14,040 nucleotides of DNA from positions 1 through 14,040 of the forward strand of contig JAGLEG010000342.1 in the NCBI GenBank assembly GCA_023145185.1. The letters run 5' to 3'. Positions 6,824-12,951 of this stretch are shown piece after piece (position 1 is the first letter of the stretch; the number at the start of each line of letters is the position of its first letter). Position numbers and translations under genes: made by a program. This stretch comes from Thermoplasmata archaeon. Its GTDB lineage: Archaea > Thermoplasmatota > Penumbrarchaeia > Penumbrarchaeales > Penumbrarchaeaceae. Under the pieces are notes generated by a model. The model was not told the origin of the DNA. It saw only the letters and a program-made list of their open reading frames with translations, and did no database searches.

Positions 6824-6834
6824 CGAATATTTAA
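6824..6834 (-). promoter_or_regulatory. Candidate TATA box for the double zinc-ribbon gene
   Basis: On the minus strand TTAAATATTCG precedes a likely start near 6800, giving a leader of about 30 nt that would carry the GGAAGGTGG site before the ATG at 6769. A second AT-rich stretch, GTATTAAATC (6794-6803 on the plus strand numbering), is too close to leave room for that site, so the first is preferred. Confidence 0.4.
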
Positions 6835-6850
6835 TCATTATTCAAGGGTT

Positions 6851-6882
6851 GGAGGTGGCCTTTAGGCAGGGTATCCACCTCC
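6851..6882. promoter_or_regulatory. Perfect 8-bp inverted repeat in the divergent promoter region
   Basis: GGAGGTGG (6851-6858) and CCACCTCC (6875-6882) are exact reverse complements separated by 16 bp, with a smaller GCC-TTTA-GGC palindrome inside (6858-6867). The site lies between the TATA-like boxes of the double zinc-ribbon gene and of the giant peptidase gene, so a protein bound here could act on both. Each arm also contains a ribosome-binding-site-like GGAGGTG, but on neither strand is there a gene start at the right distance. Apart from this site and the TATA-like boxes I see nothing else in 6770-6949. Confidence 0.45.
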
Positions 6883-6896
6883 GTCTGTTAATAGGG

Positions 6897-6912
6897 AATG
6901 AAAAAGATAAAG
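6897..6912 (+). promoter_or_regulatory. Candidate TATA region for the peptidase gene
   Basis: An A-rich run with AAAAAGATAAAG at about 6900-6911 lies 39-50 bp before the TTG at 6950, which would put the start of transcription near 6927-6937 and leave a very short leader. An alternative is TGTTAATAGG at 6886-6895. Neither is a strong match. Confidence 0.3.
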
Positions 6913-6949
6913 TAGTGAATATGGAGCTTATGACGCGGGGCACGGTTAT

Positions 6950-9900
6950 TTGAGGAATCACGGGGCGACATTTCATTTTCTTATCTTCTTGCTTCTGTTG
7001 ATACCATCGGGTATGTTGATATCTGCCGATCCGGAAGTCCCACATTACATCGGAGATGAGGTGCCTGTTTCCCGGGAACCATCATTTGAGGCATATCTGG
7101 ATCACCGTATCGACAGGGTCCTTCGGGGTGGAGAGCTTTACAACGGCCTCTATCTGGTAGGTGGTGGGATCGGGCCAGGAGATCATGGGGAAGAGCTTCC
7201 TTTCATATCGATCCCCCTTGAGGTCCCCGGTGAGATAGCGGACATGGAGGTGAGGTGGGGGAGCATAATATCGGTTCACTGCGAACCGGTCCCTTTTCTG
7301 GTCCCTGGAGTTATCGGAACGGAAGGTGAGATAGATCGGAGGTGGGAGGGGCTGCCCATCGTTCAGGAGAGGTCCTGGTCCCTGATCAGGCTGTCGGGGA
7401 TGGAAGTTGAGGGGCGGGAAGGTAATCTGTATTCGTTGAGGGTCTACCCCCTCTCCTTCAATGGGGACGCCTCCAGCCTATCCTTGGACATCTCCGTGTC
7501 ATATTCCTGCGTGGATATCGGCCCTTTTGTATTTCAGATGGATGAGGGCCACAAGCCCACCGGACCTGTAAAATATCTGATAATCACGGACGAGTCCCTC
7601 GTGGATGCCGTGAAGCCCCTGGCCGTCTGGAAGTCGGAAAAAGGGCTTTTGACGAGGGTGATAACCACCAGGGAGATCAAGAGCACCTATACCGGGAGGG
7701 ACACCCAGGAGAAGATGCGCAAATGCGTGATGGACTACGAGGAGAGGTTCGATCTGGATTACCTGCTCCTCGCTGGAGATTATACCAAGGTCCCCACCAG
7801 GCTCACCAGGAACTCCAATCCATATCTGGGGTACGGCGAACCCAACACGTTCGCATCCGATCTCTACTTCGCCTGTGTCGAGAAAGGTACCAGCTGGAAC
7901 CGGGACGGGGACCAGAAGTACGCAGAGGTGGGGGAGATCGATGATGGAATTCCGGACATGGCCAACGGCAGGTTGGCAATAGACTCCCCCTCCATCATGT
8001 CGCAGGTGATATCCACGTTGATCCAGAGGGAGAAAGAGCTGGAGTACAACGACAGCGCGATGACCGCCGTCATGATGGCGGGGGACCCCACCAACGTCCC
8101 CGGTGATCCGACCGACACGGTGGACCACTTCTGGACCGAGTACGGGGAGGACGTTTTCTCCGACAGGGAGACCCTCTATTACGATGGAACCGGGACCCTC
8201 TCCTTCAGCTCAAGTTCGTTCAGGCAGGTGGTGGGCGATGGATATCAGGCGATCTCCTACTTCTCCCACGGGACCCAGACCGGCCTGCCCAACCTGTTCA
8301 ACAACAATCAGGTGAGCTCCCTGTCATCGGACGGACCCGACGGGAACATGTTCGTGATGGCGTGCCTTACGGGGTGGTTCGACGATCCCACCCTGGGAAG
8401 CATGGGATACTTCACCGACTGCTTCGGTGAGGTGCTGACGGAGACCAATGGCAAGGGTCTCGTTGGTTTCATGGGGGCCAGCAGGCTTGCTGTGGGCCAG
8501 ATCGATAAGGTCTATTCCGCGGACGCCCCGGGTCTGGAGGAGGACTACTGGAGGTCAACGCATGAGGCGGTGAACGGCAATATCACGGCCAATGTCGGAA
8601 CGGTCTGGAAGGAGTCCGTTACCCATTTCTCGGAGTCGTTCTACCCCTTCACAAGCGGAGGTTCCCAGGATGTGGGCCTCAGGACGTTCCTGGAATACAA
8701 TCTTCTTGGGGAGCCCGACGCGCCCCTGATCCTTTCGGAGGCGGGGAGCCTGTCCATGGAGTTCACGGTAAGCGGGGATGGCTCCTCGGTCCGGGCCACC
8801 GTCACCGATGGAGCGGGAGATGGGGTGGAGGATGCAGTGGTGACGATATTCAGATACGGCGAACTGGGGAGGACGATGAGGACCAATTCCACCGGGGAGG
8901 TGACCATGACGATACCTCCGAACAACGGGGGAACCATCAATATCACCGCCTACAAGGAGGGGTCCCTGCACGCCCATGGGACCTTCGATCTGGTGGATAA
9001 CCTGGAACCGCTGATCATCCACCAGGTGATCCCGGACCGTCCCAACGGGCTGATGGGATATTACATTACCAACCCCGTTGTGGAGATCCTCGGGGATGAG
9101 CCCTGCAGGGTCGAGTACAGGTGGGACGATGGGGAGGTTCAGGAGGCTGACATGAAGGCGACCCTCACAGCTCCGGAGGGGAACCACACCATTTACTTCA
9201 GGGTGGAGGACTCCGTGGGCCTATTCTCGGATTGGGACAATGTATCCCTCTCCGTGGATACCACCCCCCCGGAGATAGGGGTGATATGTGATCCCGGCGA
9301 GCCCGACGGCAACGACGGCGTCTACATATCGATCCCCAACGTGTACATAGCGTCACCGGAGCATCTGGGCAGGGCGGAGTACAAGATAAACAGCGATACA
9401 AGGATGGACCTGGTCGAGCAGGTCCCCCTCTACGAGGGCGCCAACACCGTGACCATGTGGGGCTACGATCAGGCGGGCAACGTCAACGTCACCCAATCCC
9501 ATTTCACCGTGGATACGGTGCCTCCCATCTCGAGGATCAAGGTCTCCCACCTCCCGGACGGGGATAACGATTTCTACGTGACCGTTCCGCATATCCAGGC
9601 CGATGAGCTACACGTGAGGGACAATAAATATCAGTACAGATGGGACGACGGTGAGTGGGCGGTGCTCGATTCGAAGGTCCCTGCCCCCGAGGGGACCCAT
9701 ACCCTGTATCACAGGGGTATCGACCCCGCAGGGAACGCGGAGACCCCCCAGTTCCGTACGTTCAAGGTGGATACGATCCCGCCTGAACTTGCGATGACCG
9801 TGACCCCATCCGTGCCCGGGGGGGACAACGGCTACTATCGGACAGAGCCTCTGGTTCACGTGGAGATCGACGAGGGGGAGGTCCAGTACCTGATCCAGAA

Positions 9901-11491
9901 ACAGGGCGGAGATGCGGATTGGAGCGGCCCCCATCAGGTCCTGAGGGGCGACCTGATGATACCCGATGGGAGGTGGACGCTCAGGTTCCGCGGCGTCGAC
10001 GAGGCGGGGAACCTCCGATATCTGGAAAGCCTTGACATCTACGTTGACACGTACGGTCCCGATCTCTCCTACTCGGTTGGTCCTCTGGAACCGGACGGAG
10101 AGGAGGGCTGGTACCTCTCCATGGTGGTCATAAGGGTGGATCTCCTTTCCGATAATTCGACCCTCTCTTTCAGGAATGGGGAGGAGGAGTGGCAGGCCTT
10201 TTCGGAGGGCCTCTTCCTCGGGAGCGGGGTCCACGACATATACCTCAGGGCCCTGGATTCGGCGGGAAATGAGCTGATAGAACATCTCGATCCGATCTAC
10301 GTGGACCGGGATCGTCCCCTCCTGGGGATGGTCAGCTCTTTTGATGAGGTCCTTGGGCCACGTGACGTCACCGTTTCCTGGGATGGTTTCGATAACACCT
10401 CCGGCATTCAACTGTATCAGGTCTCCGTGGACAGCGGCCCCTGGACCGATAATGGGGCGTTGTCAACGTATGTCGTCGGCTTCCCTTCCAACGGCAGGCA
10501 CACCGTCACGGTGAAGGCTTTCGACCGTGCGGGCAACATCGAGATGGAACACCTCCAGTTCGAGGTGGATGCGGTCTCACCCTACGTCATGTTCAGGTCC
10601 CCCGACGGAGGGAATATCTCGATAGACTCCACCGTGTTGGTGACCTTCTCCGAGCTGATGGATATGGAGAGGTTCTCGTTCTCCGTGGACGGCGTGGAGG
10701 GCAACGTCACCTGGGAGGGGAGCAGTGCGATCTTCACGCCTCTGGACCTGCTCGATCACGGCAGAACGTATGAGGTGGTGGTGACGGGCATGGATATATG
10801 TGGTAACGAGATGGAGAGGTCGAACTGGTCCTTTTCAACTACCGCTTTGATGCTGGAGGAACCGGCAGAGGAGGGAGGTGGGTTTGGATATGTTATTATG
10901 GTCATAATGGTCTTCCTGCTTCTCTTTTTGATCCTGCTCACCGTGGGCATTATTCTACTGTACATCAGAAAGAGGGAGCGGATCACCAGGGAGATCTGGG
11001 AGGATCCGTCTGACATTCACACAGACGTCCAATCCGGTACCGATGAAACTGATGTTTCATCTAACCCTCAAGGTAGTCACCTTGAGGAAAGTGTCCGCTC
11101 AGGTGAGGAGGAGCTGGATTACGAGCCCCTGGATATGGAAACGTATTCGATCACAGAGGATGGGGAGACGCTTCCCGACGAGGAGGGGCTCGACACAGAG
11201 CCCAAAGAGGATGAGATGACCCCTCCCACCATGGGGGAGTTCGACCCAGAATCCATGGAGGAAGATCTCGACCCCAGGTTCATGGAGGTGGGACCCTCGG
11301 AATTTTCAGAGGGGGTCTCCCCCATTGAAGATGATGTTGAAGATGGGGTGCCCCCTCCTGAATTGGAGGATGCCCTCATCATGGAGTATCTCCCAGAGGA
11401 GGACCCCGAGCCCGACCTCGTCCAATTCCCGCATCACAAAGAGGTCAGCGAGGATGATGACGAGTATATCGATCTTGAGGAACTGTTCTGA
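6950..11491 (+). CDS. Giant secreted, membrane-anchored C25 (gingipain-like) cysteine peptidase
   Basis: A 1513-residue surface protease. TTG at 6950 is the only usable start after the in-frame TAA at 6908. Residues 1-26 form a signal peptide (hydrophobic core LIFLLLLIP, likely cut after Ala26). A beta-rich pro-region (27-200) precedes the C25 catalytic domain (about 206-595), whose dyad is H440 in YFSHGTQTG and C472 in VMACLTG; the 32-residue gap is close to that of gingipain RgpB. An Ig-like domain follows (about 597-680), then six Ig-like repeats of 85-92 residues ending in VDT-x-PP variants at 769, 854, 940, 1032, 1118 and 1206, and a Big_5-type domain (1206-1300, with VLVTFSELMD). A membrane helix spans about 1314-1340, with an IRKRER stop-transfer segment, and an acidic tail of about 170 residues lies inside the cell. 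Substrate unknown; protein breakdown or maturation of surface proteins are both plausible. Confidence 0.9.
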   Translation: MRNHGATFHFLIFLLLLIPSGMLISADPEVPHYIGDEVPVSREPSFEAYLDHRIDRVLRGGELYNGLYLVGGGIGPGDHGEELPFISIPLEVPGEIADMEVRWGSIISVHCEPVPFLVPGVIGTEGEIDRRWEGLPIVQERSWSLIRLSGMEVEGREGNLYSLRVYPLSFNGDASSLSLDISVSYSCVDIGPFVFQMDEGHKPTGPVKYLIITDESLVDAVKPLAVWKSEKGLLTRVITTREIKSTYTGRDTQEKMRKCVMDYEERFDLDYLLLAGDYTKVPTRLTRNSNPYLGYGEPNTFASDLYFACVEKGTSWNRDGDQKYAEVGEIDDGIPDMANGRLAIDSPSIMSQVISTLIQREKELEYNDSAMTAVMMAGDPTNVPGDPTDTVDHFWTEYGEDVFSDRETLYYDGTGTLSFSSSSFRQVVGDGYQAISYFSHGTQTGLPNLFNNNQVSSLSSDGPDGNMFVMACLTGWFDDPTLGSMGYFTDCFGEVLTETNGKGLVGFMGASRLAVGQIDKVYSADAPGLEEDYWRSTHEAVNGNITANVGTVWKESVTHFSESFYPFTSGGSQDVGLRTFLEYNLLGEPDAPLILSEAGSLSMEFTVSGDGSSVRATVTDGAGDGVEDAVVTIFRYGELGRTMRTNSTGEVTMTIPPNNGGTINITAYKEGSLHAHGTFDLVDNLEPLIIHQVIPDRPNGLMGYYITNPVVEILGDEPCRVEYRWDDGEVQEADMKATLTAPEGNHTIYFRVEDSVGLFSDWDNVSLSVDTTPPEIGVICDPGEPDGNDGVYISIPNVYIASPEHLGRAEYKINSDTRMDLVEQVPLYEGANTVTMWGYDQAGNVNVTQSHFTVDTVPPISRIKVSHLPDGDNDFYVTVPHIQADELHVRDNKYQYRWDDGEWAVLDSKVPAPEGTHTLYHRGIDPAGNAETPQFRTFKVDTIPPELAMTVTPSVPGGDNGYYRTEPLVHVEIDEGEVQYLIQKQGGDADWSGPHQVLRGDLMIPDGRWTLRFRGVDEAGNLRYLESLDIYVDTYGPDLSYSVGPLEPDGEEGWYLSMVVIRVDLLSDNSTLSFRNGEEEWQAFSEGLFLGSGVHDIYLRALDSAGNELIEHLDPIYVDRDRPLLGMVSSFDEVLGPRDVTVSWDGFDNTSGIQLYQVSVDSGPWTDNGALSTYVVGFPSNGRHTVTVKAFDRAGNIEMEHLQFEVDAVSPYVMFRSPDGGNISIDSTVLVTFSELMDMERFSFSVDGVEGNVTWEGSSAIFTPLDLLDHGRTYEVVVTGMDICGNEMERSNWSFSTTALMLEEPAEEGGGFGYVIMVIMVFLLLFLILLTVGIILLYIRKRERITREIWEDPSDIHTDVQSGTDETDVSSNPQGSHLEESVRSGEEELDYEPLDMETYSITEDGETLPDEEGLDTEPKEDEMTPPTMGEFDPESMEEDLDPRFMEVGPSEFSEGVSPIEDDVEDGVPPPELEDALIMEYLPEEDPEPDLVQFPHHKEVSEDDDEYIDLEELF
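9003..10567 (+). repeat. Six Ig-like protein repeats within the peptidase gene
   Basis: Coding repeats with a period of 255-276 bp (85, 86, 92, 86 and 88 residues between successive end motifs). Each opens with a P-x-G-x-x-GYY-type turn (PNGLMGYY, PDGNDGVY, PDGDNDFY, PGGDNGYY, PDGEEGWY), has a central YRWDDGE-like strand, then EG-x-HT-x-Y-x-R-G-x-D-x-AGN, and closes in VDTTPP or a variant. The sixth is degenerate at its start (GPRDVTVSWDG). The pattern resembles OmpL47/FN3-like stalk repeats and probably lifts the catalytic domain away from the membrane. DNA identity between copies is low, so these are old duplications. Confidence 0.8.
11042..11087. repeat. Two consecutive perfect hairpins inside the peptidase tail
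   Basis: GATGAAAC-TGAT-GTTTCATC (11042-11061, 8-bp stem) is followed after four bases by CCTCAAGGT-AGTC-ACCTTGAGG (11066-11087, 9-bp stem). Both stems are exact and both loops are four bases. They fall in codons 1365-1380, in the low-complexity cytoplasmic tail, and do not break the frame. The stretch looks less GC-rich than the code around it. Confidence 0.7.
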
Positions 11492-11557
11492 GCCCATGGC
11501 CCATTATTGTGGTTATTATCCCTGAATATAGTATTTTCGCCCAGGTCACCGCTACCC

Positions 11558-11567
11558 AGTTATATAG
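11558..11567 (+). promoter_or_regulatory. TATA box of the pseudokinase gene
   Basis: AGTTATATAG in an otherwise GC-rich stretch is the clearest TATA box in the window. Transcription would start near 11587-11592, exactly at the left arm of the hairpin that follows. The gap 11492-11557 shows no other signal I can name; TTATTATCC at 11514-11522 and AATATAGTATTTT at 11525-11537 are AT-rich and could help end the peptidase transcript. Confidence 0.6.
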
Positions 11568-11586
11568 GGAATCTATCTATGTGAAA

Positions 11587-11604
11587 TTGGAGCGTTAGCT
11601 CCAA
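11587..11604. promoter_or_regulatory. Perfect hairpin or operator at the expected transcription start
   Basis: TTGGAGC-GTTA-GCTCCAA has a perfect 7-bp stem and a 4-base loop. It ends directly before the ATG at 11605 and hides a GGAG that could otherwise serve as a ribosome binding site. If transcription begins about 25 bp after the TATA box, this hairpin would cap the mRNA. It could equally be a repressor site covering the start of transcription. Confidence 0.5.
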
Positions 11605-11643
11605 ATGGGGATGGGACCCCGTCTTCGTAGGGAGACAGCACTG

Positions 11644-12648
11644 ATGAGGCACGAGATAAAACCCCTTAAAGGGGCTGAAAAGGGGAACTTCGGTAAGCGC
11701 ATAGGCTCGGCGCTGTCGTCATCGGCCGAGAGTTTTAAAGGTATCATTGGGGTCGATCCTGGCGGGTCCGATCTGAGGATACACAGAGCCGTTGTCGATG
11801 CGGGGAGGTCCCTGAACTCCATCCTCGATGAAGAGGGTATCACCCTTGGGTCGGAATCGCTGTTGTCATCTGGGGGATTCACCGGAGAGGTCCTGGAGGT
11901 GAAGGGGGACGGGACCCTGAAGATGGAAGAGGGGTTGGAAGGCGTCGGCATAGAACCGTATCAGGTTCTGACGTCCGATCTCATAATGTCGGAACTTCAG
12001 GCACCCATCGCCCAGGCAAGGGACGACCTGTTCACGATGAGCAGGGGCAAGTTCGGCCCTCTGACCCTGGTCCAGAAGGATATGCTGGAAAGCGTTATCC
12101 AGAGGCTGCAGAAGGTGGAGGCCCTCCAGACCGAGCTGACGGGCGTAATGTCGGAAAATATCTCCCTGGAGGACCTACATCCGGAGTCCGTCATGTTCCA
12201 GGACCTGCTGGAAGATGTGCTCGGGCAGGTACGAGAGGAGGGGATGAGCAGGGATATCTCTCTCAGGCTGGAGATGCCGGATATGGGGGTGGTCGTCTGC
12301 GATCCATCTGTCATGAAGCAGGCGCTCAACAATTTCCTCTTCTTCGCCCTCAGGTCTTCCAGGAGCGGTGGTGTTGTAACTGCAGGGGGGCTATCGGATG
12401 GGAAGGAGATGTGCCTGTGGGTGAGGTTAAAGGGTGCTTCAGTGGCAGGGGGACAGGGGTTGAACGAGCTCAGGGCGAACCTGAACCTCGCAACGGTCAG
12501 GAAGCTGGTGACCTCCCACGCTGGAAGGGTGTGGAGCGAATCGGACAGCGATAAGGACGATCTTCATTTCATAACGGTTCCGTTCACGGAAGGGGAGCCT
12601 ATATCCGAGGAGGAGTACTACGGCGGCCTCTGGGATTATCAGATCTGA
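11644..12648 (+). CDS. Degenerate histidine-kinase-like protein (pseudokinase)
   Basis: A 334-residue soluble protein with the layout of a sensor histidine kinase core and without its working residues. ATG 11644 is chosen because AGGGAGA (11629-11635) precedes it; ATG 11605 would add 13 residues and lies against a hairpin. Residues 1-105 are of unknown fold, with no membrane helix. About 108-175 resembles the dimerisation and phosphotransfer helices (SELQAPIAQ in place of HELRTPL), where the phospho-accepting His is S116. About 185-315 resembles the HATPase fold: DPSVMKQALNNFLFFA matches the N box but has F234 for the Mg-binding Asn; no D-x-G-x-G motif is found; the GLGLAIV motif reads NLNLATV (N279 and N281 for Gly); and the HAGRVWSES strand is kept. 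I infer a scaffold or partner-binding role. No response regulator is nearby. Confidence 0.75.
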   Translation: MRHEIKPLKGAEKGNFGKRIGSALSSSAESFKGIIGVDPGGSDLRIHRAVVDAGRSLNSILDEEGITLGSESLLSSGGFTGEVLEVKGDGTLKMEEGLEGVGIEPYQVLTSDLIMSELQAPIAQARDDLFTMSRGKFGPLTLVQKDMLESVIQRLQKVEALQTELTGVMSENISLEDLHPESVMFQDLLEDVLGQVREEGMSRDISLRLEMPDMGVVVCDPSVMKQALNNFLFFALRSSRSGGVVTAGGLSDGKEMCLWVRLKGASVAGGQGLNELRANLNLATVRKLVTSHAGRVWSESDSDKDDLHFITVPFTEGEPISEEEYYGGLWDYQI

Positions 12649-12691
12649 TTGATTGGTATCTCCAATTTTTCGAATTATAACAATAGAATTG
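12649..12691 (+). terminator. Possible 3' end of the pseudokinase transcript
   Basis: Right after the stop codon a T-run (CCAATTTTTCG, 12662-12672) occurs, and CCAATT (12662-12667) can pair with AATTGG (12687-12692) around an AT-rich loop. U-rich tracts commonly end archaeal transcripts, so this is a plausible terminator. No more than a weak call. Confidence 0.3.
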
Positions 12692-12706
12692 GCGGACCCA
12701 TGGGGA

Positions 12707-12785
12707 GGTTGAGCAAATCAGAATGATTTGTGATGCCTGAGATGAAAAACGGTCATTATCGATGAATTAATATTTTTCATCGGAA
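12707..12785. repeat. 79-bp repeat unit, copy 1
   Basis: Starts with GGTTGAG. First stem CAAATCA (12714-12720) with TGATTTG (12724-12730), 7 bp exact, loop GAA. Linker GATGCCTGA (12732-12740). Second stem GATGAAAAA (12741-12749) with TTTTTCATC (12773-12781), 9 bp exact, around a 23-base loop that opens CGGTCATTATC. Copy 2 follows with no gap. Confidence 0.8.
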
Positions 12786-12864
12786 GGTTGAGTAATTGGC
12801 CTGCCAATTGCGATGCCCGAGACGAAAAACGGTTGTAATCTCTTGATACTGTTTTTCGTCGAAG
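12786..12864. repeat. 79-bp repeat unit, copy 2
   Basis: Same layout as copy 1 with different stems. First stem AATTGG (12794-12799) with CCAATT (12804-12809), extendable by G-C and T-G pairs outside it. Linker GATGCCCGA (12812-12820). Second stem GACGAAAAAC (12821-12830) with GTTTTTCGTC (12851-12860), 10 bp exact. Against copy 1 the T in GATG became C and the partner A in CATC became G, a compensatory pair change. The loop opens GGTTGTAATC. Confidence 0.8.
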
Positions 12865-12906
12865 TGGGTCCGCGAATATAATTATATAAAAAATAAAGCG
12901 GACCCA
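12865..12906. repeat. Second inverted repeat with the third copy of the 9-mer
   Basis: The same TGGGTCCGC (12865-12873) that closes the array is also the exact complement of GCGGACCCA at 12898-12906, with a 24-bp AT-rich spacer (12874-12897) between them. The 9-mer therefore occurs twice forward and once inverted. The spacer holds TATA-like sequence readable on both strands. Confidence 0.75.
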
Positions 12907-12944
12907 TGGGAGTCCATTCAAATGCTATTTACTGTCATTTGGAC
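12881..12944 (-). terminator. Likely terminator of the minus-strand surface protein gene
   Basis: Past the TAA at 12952, the minus-strand transcript would contain a hairpin (CAAATG, 12919-12924, with CATTTG, 12936-12941, and a flanking GTC/GAC match at 12912-12914 and 12942-12944) and then, about 20 bases on, a U-rich tract TTTATTTTTTATATAA (12882-12897). Hairpin followed by U-rich tract fits a 3' end. The same tract could instead be a promoter for the tandem element. Confidence 0.4.
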
Positions 12945-12951
12945 CTGATAT

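Larger units (their letters stand above)
12692..12873. ncRNA. Structured element: two tandem hairpin pairs enclosed by a 9-bp inverted repeat
   Basis: GCGGACCCA (12692-12700) and TGGGTCCGC (12865-12873) pair perfectly and enclose two tandem units. Each unit has a conserved lead GGTTGAG, a short hairpin, a conserved linker GATGCC-Y-GA, and a longer hairpin. The stems change sequence between the units and stay paired, which is the mark of selection or shared function at the structure level. I find no open frame worth keeping here; a 67-codon minus-strand frame cuts through the hairpins. The strand is undecided. It could be an RNA gene, the 3' part of a neighbouring transcript, or a small palindromic mobile element. 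No known RNA family comes to mind. Confidence 0.6.

Noticed and set aside
7499..8128. 209-codon minus-strand frame opposite the peptidase domain
   Set aside because: Overlaps the conserved C25 domain; the residues read as a mirror of that coding sequence (many His, Gly, Val).
9608..10411. 267-codon minus-strand frame opposite the peptidase stalk
   Set aside because: Lies fully within the Ig-like repeats of the plus-strand gene and shows no ribosome binding site or domain.
11644..12648. Functional sensor histidine kinase
   Set aside because: The phospho-accepting His and the ATP-binding N, G1 and G2 motifs are all missing, and there is no membrane or PAS-like sensor that I can identify.
12731..12740. 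C/D box guide RNA (TGATG followed by CTGA in copy 1)
   Set aside because: The two boxes are one base apart with no guide stretch between them, and copy 2 reads CGATG and CCGA, so the boxes are not conserved.
12707..12864. CRISPR array
   Set aside because: Only two units, adjacent with no spacers; the variation lies in stems that stay paired, not in unique inserts.
12718..12921. 67-codon minus-strand reading frame across the tandem element
   Set aside because: It runs through the hairpins and ignores the repeat boundaries, and its product is low in sense (Ser, Arg, Ile mix) with no family match.
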